Shown piece by piece: positions 1 to 6,194 of a stretch of 6,746 bases of DNA. The stretch's first letter is position 1. Each line of letters starts with the position of its first letter. The stretch is taken from the NCBI GenBank assembly GCA_934754415.1, contig CAKVIS010000070.1, positions 1-6,746 of the forward strand. The letters run 5' to 3'. The position numbers and the translations under genes are program-made. The notes below the pieces were generated by a model. It worked only from the letters and a program-made list of their open reading frames with translations. It was not told the DNA's origin and made no database searches. The stretch is from an uncultured Bulleidia sp. (GTDB taxonomy: Bacteria > Bacillota_I > Bacilli_A > Erysipelotrichales > Erysipelotrichaceae).

Positions 1-18
1 TAGAAATTTTCTTCATTT

Positions 19-27
19 TGTGGATAA
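19..27 (-). other. Perfect DnaA box (TTATCCACA on the minus strand)
   Basis: The plus strand reads TGTGGATAA, the exact reverse complement of the consensus DnaA box TTATCCACA. It lies in an AT-rich stretch with a T-run at 42-48. The rest of positions 1-171 shows no convincing gene: only very short frames without a good ribosome binding site, and a TTGACA at 34-39 with no matching -10. The pth-mfd-S4-divIC block lies close to the replication origin in several Bacillota, for example streptococci, so an origin-linked box is plausible. One isolated 9-mer can also arise by chance, and no second good box is seen here. Confidence 0.4.
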
Positions 28-171
28 CTGCTATTGACAGATTTTTTTGTTTATTGAGTTATCGGTGAATAGTAACTGGAAATGACAGAAGATTATGGAT
101 GTATGTAATGAAAGATTTTCTTAAAAAAGCCATTCAAAATAAAAAAATACTGCAAATATCGAATCAAATAT

Positions 172-197
172 AAAAAAGAAGGATGTTGTCCTTCTTT
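172..197 (-). terminator. Rho-independent terminator of the carboxypeptidase gene
   Basis: Read on the minus strand, a 9-bp perfect stem (AAAGAAGGA pairing with TCCTTCTTT, arms 189-197 and 175-183) with a 5-nt loop is followed directly by further T residues. It starts 12 nt after the TAA stop at 210-212. On the plus strand no T-run follows the hairpin, so it should act on leftward transcription only. Confidence 0.85.
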
Positions 198-209
198 CAT
201 CAGAATCCG

Positions 210-974
210 TTATTTGAAATATTCTTCCATAGTCACATTCTTGTTATACATGTCTGTAGCAGAATCCACACCTACATATCTGTAATGCCATGGTTCATAA
301 GTATATCCTGTGATTTCTTCTTTTCCTTCTGGATAACGCAAGATGAATCCATATTCATGTGCATGTGCAGTTAACCATTTGCATGCATCGGAATCTTTAA
401 AGGATTCTGATGTATTTGGAGTATCAGGACTATCTGTAAAATCTATGGCCAGACCAAGCTGATGTTCACTGTATCCTGCTTTTGGACAAGAAGAAGCTGC
501 TTTTGCTTCTTTTAATAAAGCTACTTCAGATGTGTAAATCTGATCCTGGTCTGTATAAGAAATATATCCTGCTGTTACATATAATGTAATACCTTCATTA
601 CTAGCGGCTTCTGCCATTGCCTGTAATTGTGTGGCAACTTCCTGTCTTACTTCAAATACTCCTGTAGTACTCTGTACATTTTCCGGATCAGCAAGATCTG
701 AAGGTACATAGCTTTGATCCAGTGGTGTACTGTTCTTATTTAAAAGGAAAGTGTAACTGGAATAATCTATATCTGCTTCAGGTGTAGCTGTAGCTTCAGG
801 TGTTGCAGTTTCCTGAGTATTTTTGTTTTTAATTGCACTGATTTTGACATCTTTCTGGTCTAAGAAAAATATTTTATATAAGGAGAAAGAGACTAGAGCA
901 AATAAGACAATCGTAAAGAGAATAATCATCTTTTTCGGATTCACATTGAATTTTGGTTGTTTATTATCTGACAT
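210..974 (-). CDS. Membrane-anchored M15-family (VanY/LdcB-like) D-Ala-D-Ala or LD-carboxypeptidase
   Basis: The product has 254 residues from ATG at 972-974. This start is chosen because AAAGGA lies 6 nt upstream, whereas the two ATGs further upstream in the same frame lack a ribosome binding site. Residues 14-38 form a signal anchor: lysines, then a hydrophobic segment. A Thr/Pro/Glu linker with a TATPEA repeat (56-67) leads to a peptidase M15 domain at about 90-254. The zinc-site motif SEHQLGLAIDF supplies H171 and D178, and EPWHYRYVG supplies the catalytic E227 and the third ligand H230. Q143 fits the conserved glutamine after GYxSY. Family members are zinc enzymes that remove the terminal D-alanine from peptidoglycan stem peptides outside the membrane. 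The arginine usual in the GYRSY motif is I138 here. Tetra- versus pentapeptide specificity cannot be told, and nothing nearby suggests a vancomycin-resistance cluster. A housekeeping wall-trimming role is most likely. Confidence 0.9.
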   Translation of the reverse strand: MSDNKQPKFNVNPKKMIILFTIVLFALVSFSLYKIFFLDQKDVKISAIKNKNTQETATPEATATPEADIDYSSYTFLLNKNSTPLDQSYVPSDLADPENVQSTTGVFEVRQEVATQLQAMAEAASNEGITLYVTAGYISYTDQDQIYTSEVALLKEAKAASSCPKAGYSEHQLGLAIDFTDSPDTPNTSESFKDSDACKWLTAHAHEYGFILRYPEGKEEITGYTYEPWHYRYVGVDSATDMYNKNVTMEEYFK

Positions 975-996
975 AATTCTTCCTTTCATCAATACA

Positions 997-1025
997 ATGT
1001 TATCTAAGTTCACATAAAAAATCAA
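997..1025 (-). promoter_or_regulatory. Putative promoter of the carboxypeptidase gene
   Basis: On the minus strand, TTGATT (1025-1020) is followed after exactly 17 nt by TAACAT (1002-997). Each hexamer matches the sigma-A consensus at 4 of 6 positions. Transcription would start near 990, leaving a very short leader that just includes the AAAGGA ribosome binding site (986-981). The -35 element lies exactly where the -35 of the divergent operon promoter would fall. Confidence 0.45.
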
Positions 1026-1039
1026 ATTTGCAGAAGAGA

Positions 1040-1048
1040 TGCTATAAT
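1040..1048 (+). promoter_or_regulatory. Extended -10 promoter of the pth-mfd-rqcP-divIC operon
   Basis: TGCTATAAT is a perfect extended -10 element (TGn plus TATAAT at 1043-1048). The expected -35 position (1020-1025) reads AATCAA, so recognition probably depends on the extended -10. Transcription should start near 1055, giving a leader of about 25 nt that contains AAAGGAG at 1062-1068 ahead of the ATG at 1079. No riboswitch or attenuator fits in so short a leader. Confidence 0.7.
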
Positions 1049-1078
1049 ATCGAAGGAATTTAAAGGAGTTTACAAAGT

Positions 1079-1912
1079 ATGATTACATTATTGTTATATG
1101 TTTTATTAATATACATGATTATTAATCTGGTAGTACAGAAAAGAGCCGGTGGCAGAATCAACCGTGTTGTAGAAGTAATTAAGCTTATTGAAGATAAAGA
1201 TGCTTTTTTACAGAAAGCACAGGAAGAAATTGATGCGTCTAAAACCAATGAAGATAAGACAAAATTTGAGATTTTGAAGTTGTGGGGAGAAGTATATCAT
1301 CAGGAGTATACTGAGTTTGATGAGATTGTTTCTTCTTTGGATCTTGAATGTTTACTTGCAAATAAGAAGATGAATAATGATGACTCTTTCTTTTACTATT
1401 TACTGGCTATTCCAAATCTTTTACAGGCAGATGGACAGATGGATAAGATTCATACAATGATGGATAAAGTAAATACTGAAGAATATACCCACAGACTGGA
1501 TTATGCATTAGCAGTCGCATGTAATGCATATTATGAAAATAAAGAAGACAGAGGACAGAAGTTTTTTCAGGATCTGTTAGATGGTAATTACGAAGGCTAT
1601 ACCTATTATAATAAGCTGATTGGTCTGTACAAACAGATTGCAGGTACGATGCTTGTTCCTATATATAAGGAAAACAATGATGAAAGATATGAAGAAATGG
1701 CAGATCTTGCAAAAAGTTTTTATGAAACAAGAATCGGTACTACCTGGTTTAAAAATATTCACCTGCATTTAGATGGTACTGAAGAAAATGATACGCAGGA
1801 ACAGATTCCTGAAGTCATTGATGCAGAAATCACAGAAAAAGAAGATGCTCCGGTAGATACAGGAAGTGAAACTGGAGATAGTTTTGTAGATGAGAATGAG
1901 GAAAAGAATTAA
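1079..1912 (+). CDS. Unrecognised membrane-anchored, TPR-like helical protein with an acidic tail
   Basis: I do not recognise a named family for this 277-residue protein. Residues 2-19 form one hydrophobic segment directly at the N-terminus. It is followed by QKRAGGRINR, and by the positive-inside rule this places the remainder in the cytoplasm. Residues 30-230 look almost entirely helical, with repeated Tyr/Leu/Ala-rich amphipathic segments (near 64-95, 103-130, 137-190 and 205-225) resembling degenerate tetratricopeptide repeats. The last 46 residues are disordered and very acidic (18 Asp/Glu, 2 Lys). AAAGGAG lies 10 nt before the ATG. It is the first gene of the operon, and its stop overlaps the pth start in TAATG, so translation of the two is probably coupled. 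Topology recalls membrane-tethered TPR scaffolds such as LapB, but no homology is claimed. A scaffold for protein interactions at the inner membrane face is only an inference. Confidence 0.8.
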   Translation: MITLLLYVLLIYMIINLVVQKRAGGRINRVVEVIKLIEDKDAFLQKAQEEIDASKTNEDKTKFEILKLWGEVYHQEYTEFDEIVSSLDLECLLANKKMNNDDSFFYYLLAIPNLLQADGQMDKIHTMMDKVNTEEYTHRLDYALAVACNAYYENKEDRGQKFFQDLLDGNYEGYTYYNKLIGLYKQIAGTMLVPIYKENNDERYEEMADLAKSFYETRIGTTWFKNIHLHLDGTEENDTQEQIPEVIDAEITEKEDAPVDTGSETGDSFVDENEEKN

Positions 1913-2487
1913 TGAAGTTAATTGTAGGACTGGGAAATCCTGGTAAGGAATATGAAAAGACAAGACATAATGCTGGTTTTATGGCAATAGACTATCTTGC
2001 TGATAAAGTAGGTACTTCTATTACTACAAAGAAATTTAATGCTTATGTCAGTAATGTACATATTGACGGACAGTCTGTACTGCTGATGAAACCACTGACC
2101 TATATGAATGAAAGTGGCAGTGCTGTCAGTCAGGCAGTCAGTTTTTATCATATTGATCCTGAAGATATATTAATTCTTCATGATGATATGGATCTTCCTG
2201 CTGGATCTGTACGTATTCGTAAGAAGGGTTCTGCAGGTGGACAGAAGGGAATGAAATCTGTCATTCAGTGTTTAAGCACTGAAGAGATAGCACGTATTCG
2301 TATAGGGGTAGGACATAGTGAAAGAGGTAATCACGATAAAGTACCTGACTGGGTTTTATCTGCTGTACCTAAAGCAGAACTGGAAGATTTTACAAACGCA
2401 TTAAAAGAAGCTTCTCTTGCTGCATATGACTGGGTCTCTTTACCAATGGATGAAGTGATGTCCAGACATAATATTAAAAAGAAATAA
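1912..2487 (+). CDS. pth: Peptidyl-tRNA hydrolase
   Basis: This cytosolic enzyme cleaves the ester bond of peptidyl-tRNAs that leave or remain on ribosomes, recycling tRNA. In Bacillus it has also been implicated in releasing chains during ribosome-associated quality control. The 191 residues match the family length. The start motif MKLIVGLGNPG contains N9, and TRHNAGF contains the catalytic H19. KPLTYMNESG contains N66, and HDDMDLPAG contains D91, equivalent to the E. coli Asp93 partner of the histidine. The usual GGHNG tRNA/substrate-site motif reads GGQKG here (109-113), so the conserved asparagine equivalent to E. coli Asn114 is K112. RIRIGVG and the C-terminal helix are present. The ATG overlaps the previous stop (TAATG), with GAGG at 1898-1901 serving as ribosome binding site. 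The mfd start follows the stop by 3 nt. Confidence 0.97.
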   Translation: MKLIVGLGNPGKEYEKTRHNAGFMAIDYLADKVGTSITTKKFNAYVSNVHIDGQSVLLMKPLTYMNESGSAVSQAVSFYHIDPEDILILHDDMDLPAGSVRIRKKGSAGGQKGMKSVIQCLSTEEIARIRIGVGHSERGNHDKVPDWVLSAVPKAELEDFTNALKEASLAAYDWVSLPMDEVMSRHNIKKK

Positions 2488-2490
2488 GTT

Positions 2491-5400
2491 ATGACTACAC
2501 AATATACAGGAATGCCTTCCTGGTTACTGGACGCATTACAACAAAATTCAGCAGTACAAAGACTGGATGAACAAAGAGGTGTTCTTCCTTTTTCCTGTGT
2601 AATGGAAGAAGCTCTGGTGATAGCTGCTTCATATTTAAAAAAGAAAAGACCTATCTTACTTGTAAAACAGAATGTGTATCAGGCACAAAGAGTATTTGAA
2701 TGTCTTTCTGCTCTTTTATCTGAAGAGGAATGTTGTTTTTTCGGATGTGAAGAATCTTTAAGAGTAGAAGCCATTGCGCATTCTCTGGAATTTACTGCGG
2801 CAAAAGTAGATACTCTGTCCAGTATTCTGGAAAATCCCAATCAGGTGGTGGTCACATGTGTAAGTGGGTATATGCGTCATTTACCATGTATAGATGTTTT
2901 TAAGCAGGGATGTATTACTTTAAGTGTGGGAGATACAATTTCTCCTGCAGAATTAAAAGAAAGATTACAGAAGGGCGGATACAGTTATGTTTCTCATATT
3001 GATCAGCCTTTATCTTATGCACAGCGTGGTGAAATCACAGATGTGTTTTCTATTAATTATGAACATCCTGTACGTATAGAGTTTTTTGATGAAGAAATAG
3101 AATCTATTCGTTTCTTTGATGAAAGTACTCAGAAAACACTGGAACAGATAGATACTGTCAAGATTATTCCTGCCAGCGATATTTTATTTTCGGATGAAGA
3201 AATACAAACAGTAGAATCCAAAGTGAACAGTCTTGTGGAAGAATCTTCTAGCTTATTCCTGAGAAGTGAAATAGAAAGTCAGCTGGAAGCTTTGAAAAAT
3301 AATGTCAGAGAATCTTCTCAGTATATTTATTATGCTTATCTGGATAAGACAGGCAGTCTCAGTGAATATATGGGATATCCATTAACTGTATTCTGCGATT
3401 ACACAAGAATAGAAGAAAACAGAAACAGTATCTTAAAAGAGTCAATTGCCTATATACAGGAAATGGCTCAGGAAGAAAAGATGCTGTTAAAGTTTGGTGT
3501 CTGGAAGGAATGGGACAGACTGAAAGACTATTGTCAGGTCATGGTGGAAGATCCTCTGGAAACCAATATCAGTACCATTCAGGAAGTACATATTCCTAAT
3601 GAACCACTGGAAATCAAACTGGATATCATGAATACTTCCGGAAAAATAGTATTTGTGCTGAATGAACAGGAATCGGATATTGTTAAAGATGTACTGAAAC
3701 AGAAAAAGATAAAATATCATATTCTGAAAGATACTGTGACTGATGGATTTCAATTCTATAAAGGTAGTTTTACAAATGGATTTGAAATCAAAAATCAGGG
3801 ATTGATTGTCTATACAAGTAATGAACTGTTTGAAGTCAGACATCGTATTTCCAGATATGAAAAGAAGTTTAGAAATGCAGAAATACTGCAAAGTTATAAT
3901 GATCTGGAACCAATGGACTATGTAGTACATGCCCAATATGGTGTTGGTCAGTATCTTGGTATTGAAACAAAGACAATCCAGGGTATAAAAAAAGATTTTC
4001 TGAAAGTTATTTATAAAGGAAATGCGGAATTACTTGTACCTTTGGAACAGTTCAAGCTTGTAAGAAAGTTTGTAGGAAGAGAAGGAGTTGTTCCAAAATT
4101 AAATAAACTCGGTTCAGGAGAATGGGAAAAGACAAAGGCAAGACTTGAAGCCAATGTCAACGATATTGCAGAAAGGTTGCTGGATCTGTATTCTTCAAGA
4201 GTGGAACATATTGGTCATGCTTTCAGTAAAGATACTGATGATACTGTAAGATTTAATCATAATTTCCTGTATGAACTGACAAGAGATCAGCAGAAAGCCA
4301 TAGATGACATCACAAGAGATATGGAAAGTGATAAGCCTATGGACAGACTGGTCTGCGGAGATGTCGGTTTTGGTAAGACAGAAATAGCTATACGTGCAAG
4401 TTTTAAAGCAGTACAGGATGGGTATCAGGTAGCAGTATTATGTCCTACAACCATTCTTGCAGAACAGCATTATGCAACCTTTGTTCAAAGATATGAGAAC
4501 TTCCCCGTTTCCATCAGAGTGCTGGACAGATTCCAGACAGCATCTGAGGTGAAATCAACTTTGGAAGGTGTAAAAAAAGGGACAGTGGATATTCTGATAG
4601 GTACACACAGGGTGCTTTCCAAAGATGTGCAGTTTAAACAGCTTGGATTACTTGTAGTGGATGAAGAACAGCGTTTTGGTGTGGAGCAAAAGGAAAAAAT
4701 CAAGGAAATGAAGAATGGCATTGATGTGCTGACATTGAGTGCCACACCTATTCCTAGAACTTTGCAGATGTCTCTGGTAGGAATCAGACAGTTATCCCAG
4801 CTGGATACTCCTCCGATGAACAGATATTCTGTACAGACGTATGTAGTGGAAAAGAATACACAGCTGATTGTTGAAGCAATCGAAAAAGAACTTGCAAGAA
4901 ATGGGCAGGTATTCTACTTATTTAATAATGTGCAGTATATCTATAATGTTTCAAGAACTCTTCAGGAACATCTCCCACAGGCAAGAATTGGTGTAGTACA
5001 TGGTCAGATGGACAGAGAAGCCATTGAAGATACCATGATGTTGTTTCATAAACATGAACTGGATATTCTTGTATGTACTACGATTGTAGAAAATGGGATA
5101 GATGTCCCTAATGCCAATACTATCTTTATTGAAAATGCACAGGATTTTGGATTGTCTCAGATTTATCAGATCAAAGGAAGAGTAGGCAGAAGTAACAGAA
5201 TTGCCTATGCCTATTTGCTCATTCCTCCTCGTAAGCAGTTATCTGAAGTAGCCGCAAAAAGATTACAGGCAGTGAAGGAATTTGCAACGATGGGCTCAGG
5301 ATATAAGATTGCCATGCGAGATCTGACAATTCGTGGTGCAGGAGATATGCTTGGAAGTAATCAGTCAGGTTTCATCAATACGGTAGGTATTGATATGTAC

Positions 5401-5919
5401 ATAGAAATGCTGGAAAAAGCTATTCAGGAAAAGAAGACAGGTAAAAAGGCAGAAGAAAAGGAAATCAAAAAAGTCAATGTGGCAGTTTCTACCTATATTC
5501 CTAAAAACTTCTCTGCAGATGACTATGACAAACTGGATCTGTATCATCAGATAGATAAGATACAGACACAGGAGGAACTTGAAAATTACAAGAAAGATAT
5601 TATTGATCAGTATGGTAAATTACCTAAAGCAGTGGTCACATTATTTGATAAGAGATTATTTGATATTTTAATTTCTCAGCCAATAGTGAAAACTTACAGG
5701 GAAAATAAAAAGGTATGTGAAATTGTTTTTACAAGAGATTTCAGTGATCATGTGGATGGTGTCAAGTTCTTTGAAATTATGACAGAAATTTCCAAAGATA
5801 TTCATATTGGATATATTCAGGGTTCAATTGTATGTACTCTTGATAAACAAAAAGATATACTTGCTCTGCATAATACAATATTGATGCGTGCAAAGGAGGC
5901 TTTAAAAGATGAGAATTGA
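2491..5919 (+). CDS. mfd: Transcription-repair coupling factor Mfd
   Basis: Mfd is a DNA translocase that pushes or removes RNA polymerase stalled at lesions and recruits UvrA. The 1142 residues are near the usual 1150-1180. Residues 1 to about 350 are the UvrB-homology module that lacks helicase activity; RIEFFDEEIESIRFFD marks its second domain. The CarD-like RNA-polymerase-interaction domain begins near 475 (DYVVHAQYGVGQYLG), with a tyrosine where HGIG is usual. The RecG-like motor has Walker A GDVGFGKT (623-630), DEEQ (724-727), SATPIPRT (750-757) and motif VI QIKGRVGRS (893-901). GSGYKIAMRDLTIRGAG and YIPKNF (near 1002) lead to the C-terminal TRG/D7 region. No good ribosome binding site precedes the ATG, and only 3 nt separate it from the pth stop, so coupling to pth is likely. 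A later ATG (residue 8) has AGG too close to serve. The 3' end overlaps rqcP by 11 nt. Confidence 0.98.
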   Translation: MTTQYTGMPSWLLDALQQNSAVQRLDEQRGVLPFSCVMEEALVIAASYLKKKRPILLVKQNVYQAQRVFECLSALLSEEECCFFGCEESLRVEAIAHSLEFTAAKVDTLSSILENPNQVVVTCVSGYMRHLPCIDVFKQGCITLSVGDTISPAELKERLQKGGYSYVSHIDQPLSYAQRGEITDVFSINYEHPVRIEFFDEEIESIRFFDESTQKTLEQIDTVKIIPASDILFSDEEIQTVESKVNSLVEESSSLFLRSEIESQLEALKNNVRESSQYIYYAYLDKTGSLSEYMGYPLTVFCDYTRIEENRNSILKESIAYIQEMAQEEKMLLKFGVWKEWDRLKDYCQVMVEDPLETNISTIQEVHIPNEPLEIKLDIMNTSGKIVFVLNEQESDIVKDVLKQKKIKYHILKDTVTDGFQFYKGSFTNGFEIKNQGLIVYTSNELFEVRHRISRYEKKFRNAEILQSYNDLEPMDYVVHAQYGVGQYLGIETKTIQGIKKDFLKVIYKGNAELLVPLEQFKLVRKFVGREGVVPKLNKLGSGEWEKTKARLEANVNDIAERLLDLYSSRVEHIGHAFSKDTDDTVRFNHNFLYELTRDQQKAIDDITRDMESDKPMDRLVCGDVGFGKTEIAIRASFKAVQDGYQVAVLCPTTILAEQHYATFVQRYENFPVSIRVLDRFQTASEVKSTLEGVKKGTVDILIGTHRVLSKDVQFKQLGLLVVDEEQRFGVEQKEKIKEMKNGIDVLTLSATPIPRTLQMSLVGIRQLSQLDTPPMNRYSVQTYVVEKNTQLIVEAIEKELARNGQVFYLFNNVQYIYNVSRTLQEHLPQARIGVVHGQMDREAIEDTMMLFHKHELDILVCTTIVENGIDVPNANTIFIENAQDFGLSQIYQIKGRVGRSNRIAYAYLLIPPRKQLSEVAAKRLQAVKEFATMGSGYKIAMRDLTIRGAGDMLGSNQSGFINTVGIDMYIEMLEKAIQEKKTGKKAEEKEIKKVNVAVSTYIPKNFSADDYDKLDLYHQIDKIQTQEELENYKKDIIDQYGKLPKAVVTLFDKRLFDILISQPIVKTYRENKKVCEIVFTRDFSDHVDGVKFFEIMTEISKDIHIGYIQGSIVCTLDKQKDILALHNTILMRAKEALKDEN
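5892..5899 (+). promoter_or_regulatory. Strong rqcP ribosome binding site inside the mfd 3' end
   Basis: AAAGGAGG lies 9 nt before the rqcP ATG (5909) and within the last codons of mfd. It fixes the rqcP start. It also shows that rqcP can recruit ribosomes independently, unlike mfd and divIC, whose starts lack a clear Shine-Dalgarno sequence. Confidence 0.85.
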
Positions 5920-6178
5920 TAAATACTTAAAGGTATCAAGAATTATGAAACGAAGAACAGTTGCCAATGAACTGGCCGCAAATCAGAGAGTAGAAATCAA
6001 TGGAAAACCTGTAAAACCTTCTCATGAGGTGAAAGTAGGAGATATTGTAGGCATTACTTTTGGTACAAGAAAGATAGAAGTCAGAGTATTATCCATACAG
6101 GAAGTGAAGAAAAAGAAAGAAGCTTCAGAAATGTATGAGATAGTGAACGAATCATGGCTTGAAGAAAAGCAGAATTAG
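5909..6178 (+). CDS. rqcP: S4-domain ribosome-associated quality-control protein RqcP (YabO/Hsp15 family)
   Basis: This 89-residue protein begins with the S4 RNA-binding fold: MRIDKYLKVSRIMKRRTVANE, then RVEINGKPVKPSHEVKVGD (about 27-45). It ends in the lysine-rich KKKKEASEMYEIV segment seen in Bacillus YabO. In Bacillus, RqcP binds obstructed 50S subunits at the tRNA-23S RNA junction and works with RqcH to add C-terminal alanine tails to stalled chains. Related Hsp15 of proteobacteria handles similar stalled 50S particles. Length and motif order match the Bacillus protein, so assignment is by resemblance recalled from the family. It overlaps mfd by 11 nt and is followed by divIC after 16 nt. 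Co-transcription with pth, the enzyme implicated in releasing alanine-tailed chains, is functionally coherent. RqcH itself is not in this window. Confidence 0.92.
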   Translation: MRIDKYLKVSRIMKRRTVANELAANQRVEINGKPVKPSHEVKVGDIVGITFGTRKIEVRVLSIQEVKKKKEASEMYEIVNESWLEEKQN

Positions 6179-6194
6179 TGATATAAACTGACAT

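Noticed and set aside
34..64. TTGACA at 34-39 as a plus-strand promoter -35
   Set aside because: No acceptable -10 occurs at 16-18 nt spacing (AGTTAT at 17), and the only downstream gene on that strand begins about 1 kb away with its own promoter.
108..173. Short frame encoding a 21-residue lysine-rich peptide (MKDFLKKAIQNKK...)
   Set aside because: No good ribosome binding site or promoter, and the AT-rich DNA readily gives such frames. Its stop also lies within the A-tract next to the terminator.
784..819. Near-repeat encoding TATPEA twice, as a mobile or CRISPR-like repeat
   Set aside because: Only two 18-nt units inside a Thr/Pro/Glu protein linker, and no spacers. It is an ordinary low-complexity linker.
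210..974. Vancomycin-resistance gene vanY
   Set aside because: No vanR/S, vanH, ligase or vanX neighbours. The motif pattern fits general M15 housekeeping carboxypeptidases equally well.
975..1025. Longer carboxypeptidase start 17 codons upstream (ATG near 1025)
   Set aside because: The extension would overlap the promoter elements and lacks a Shine-Dalgarno sequence. The ATG at 972-974 has AAAGGA at ideal spacing.
3487..3936. 149-codon open frame antisense to mfd
   Set aside because: It lies opposite conserved mfd coding sequence, has a low-complexity Phe/Ile-rich product and has no ribosome binding site. It is a shadow of the coding strand.
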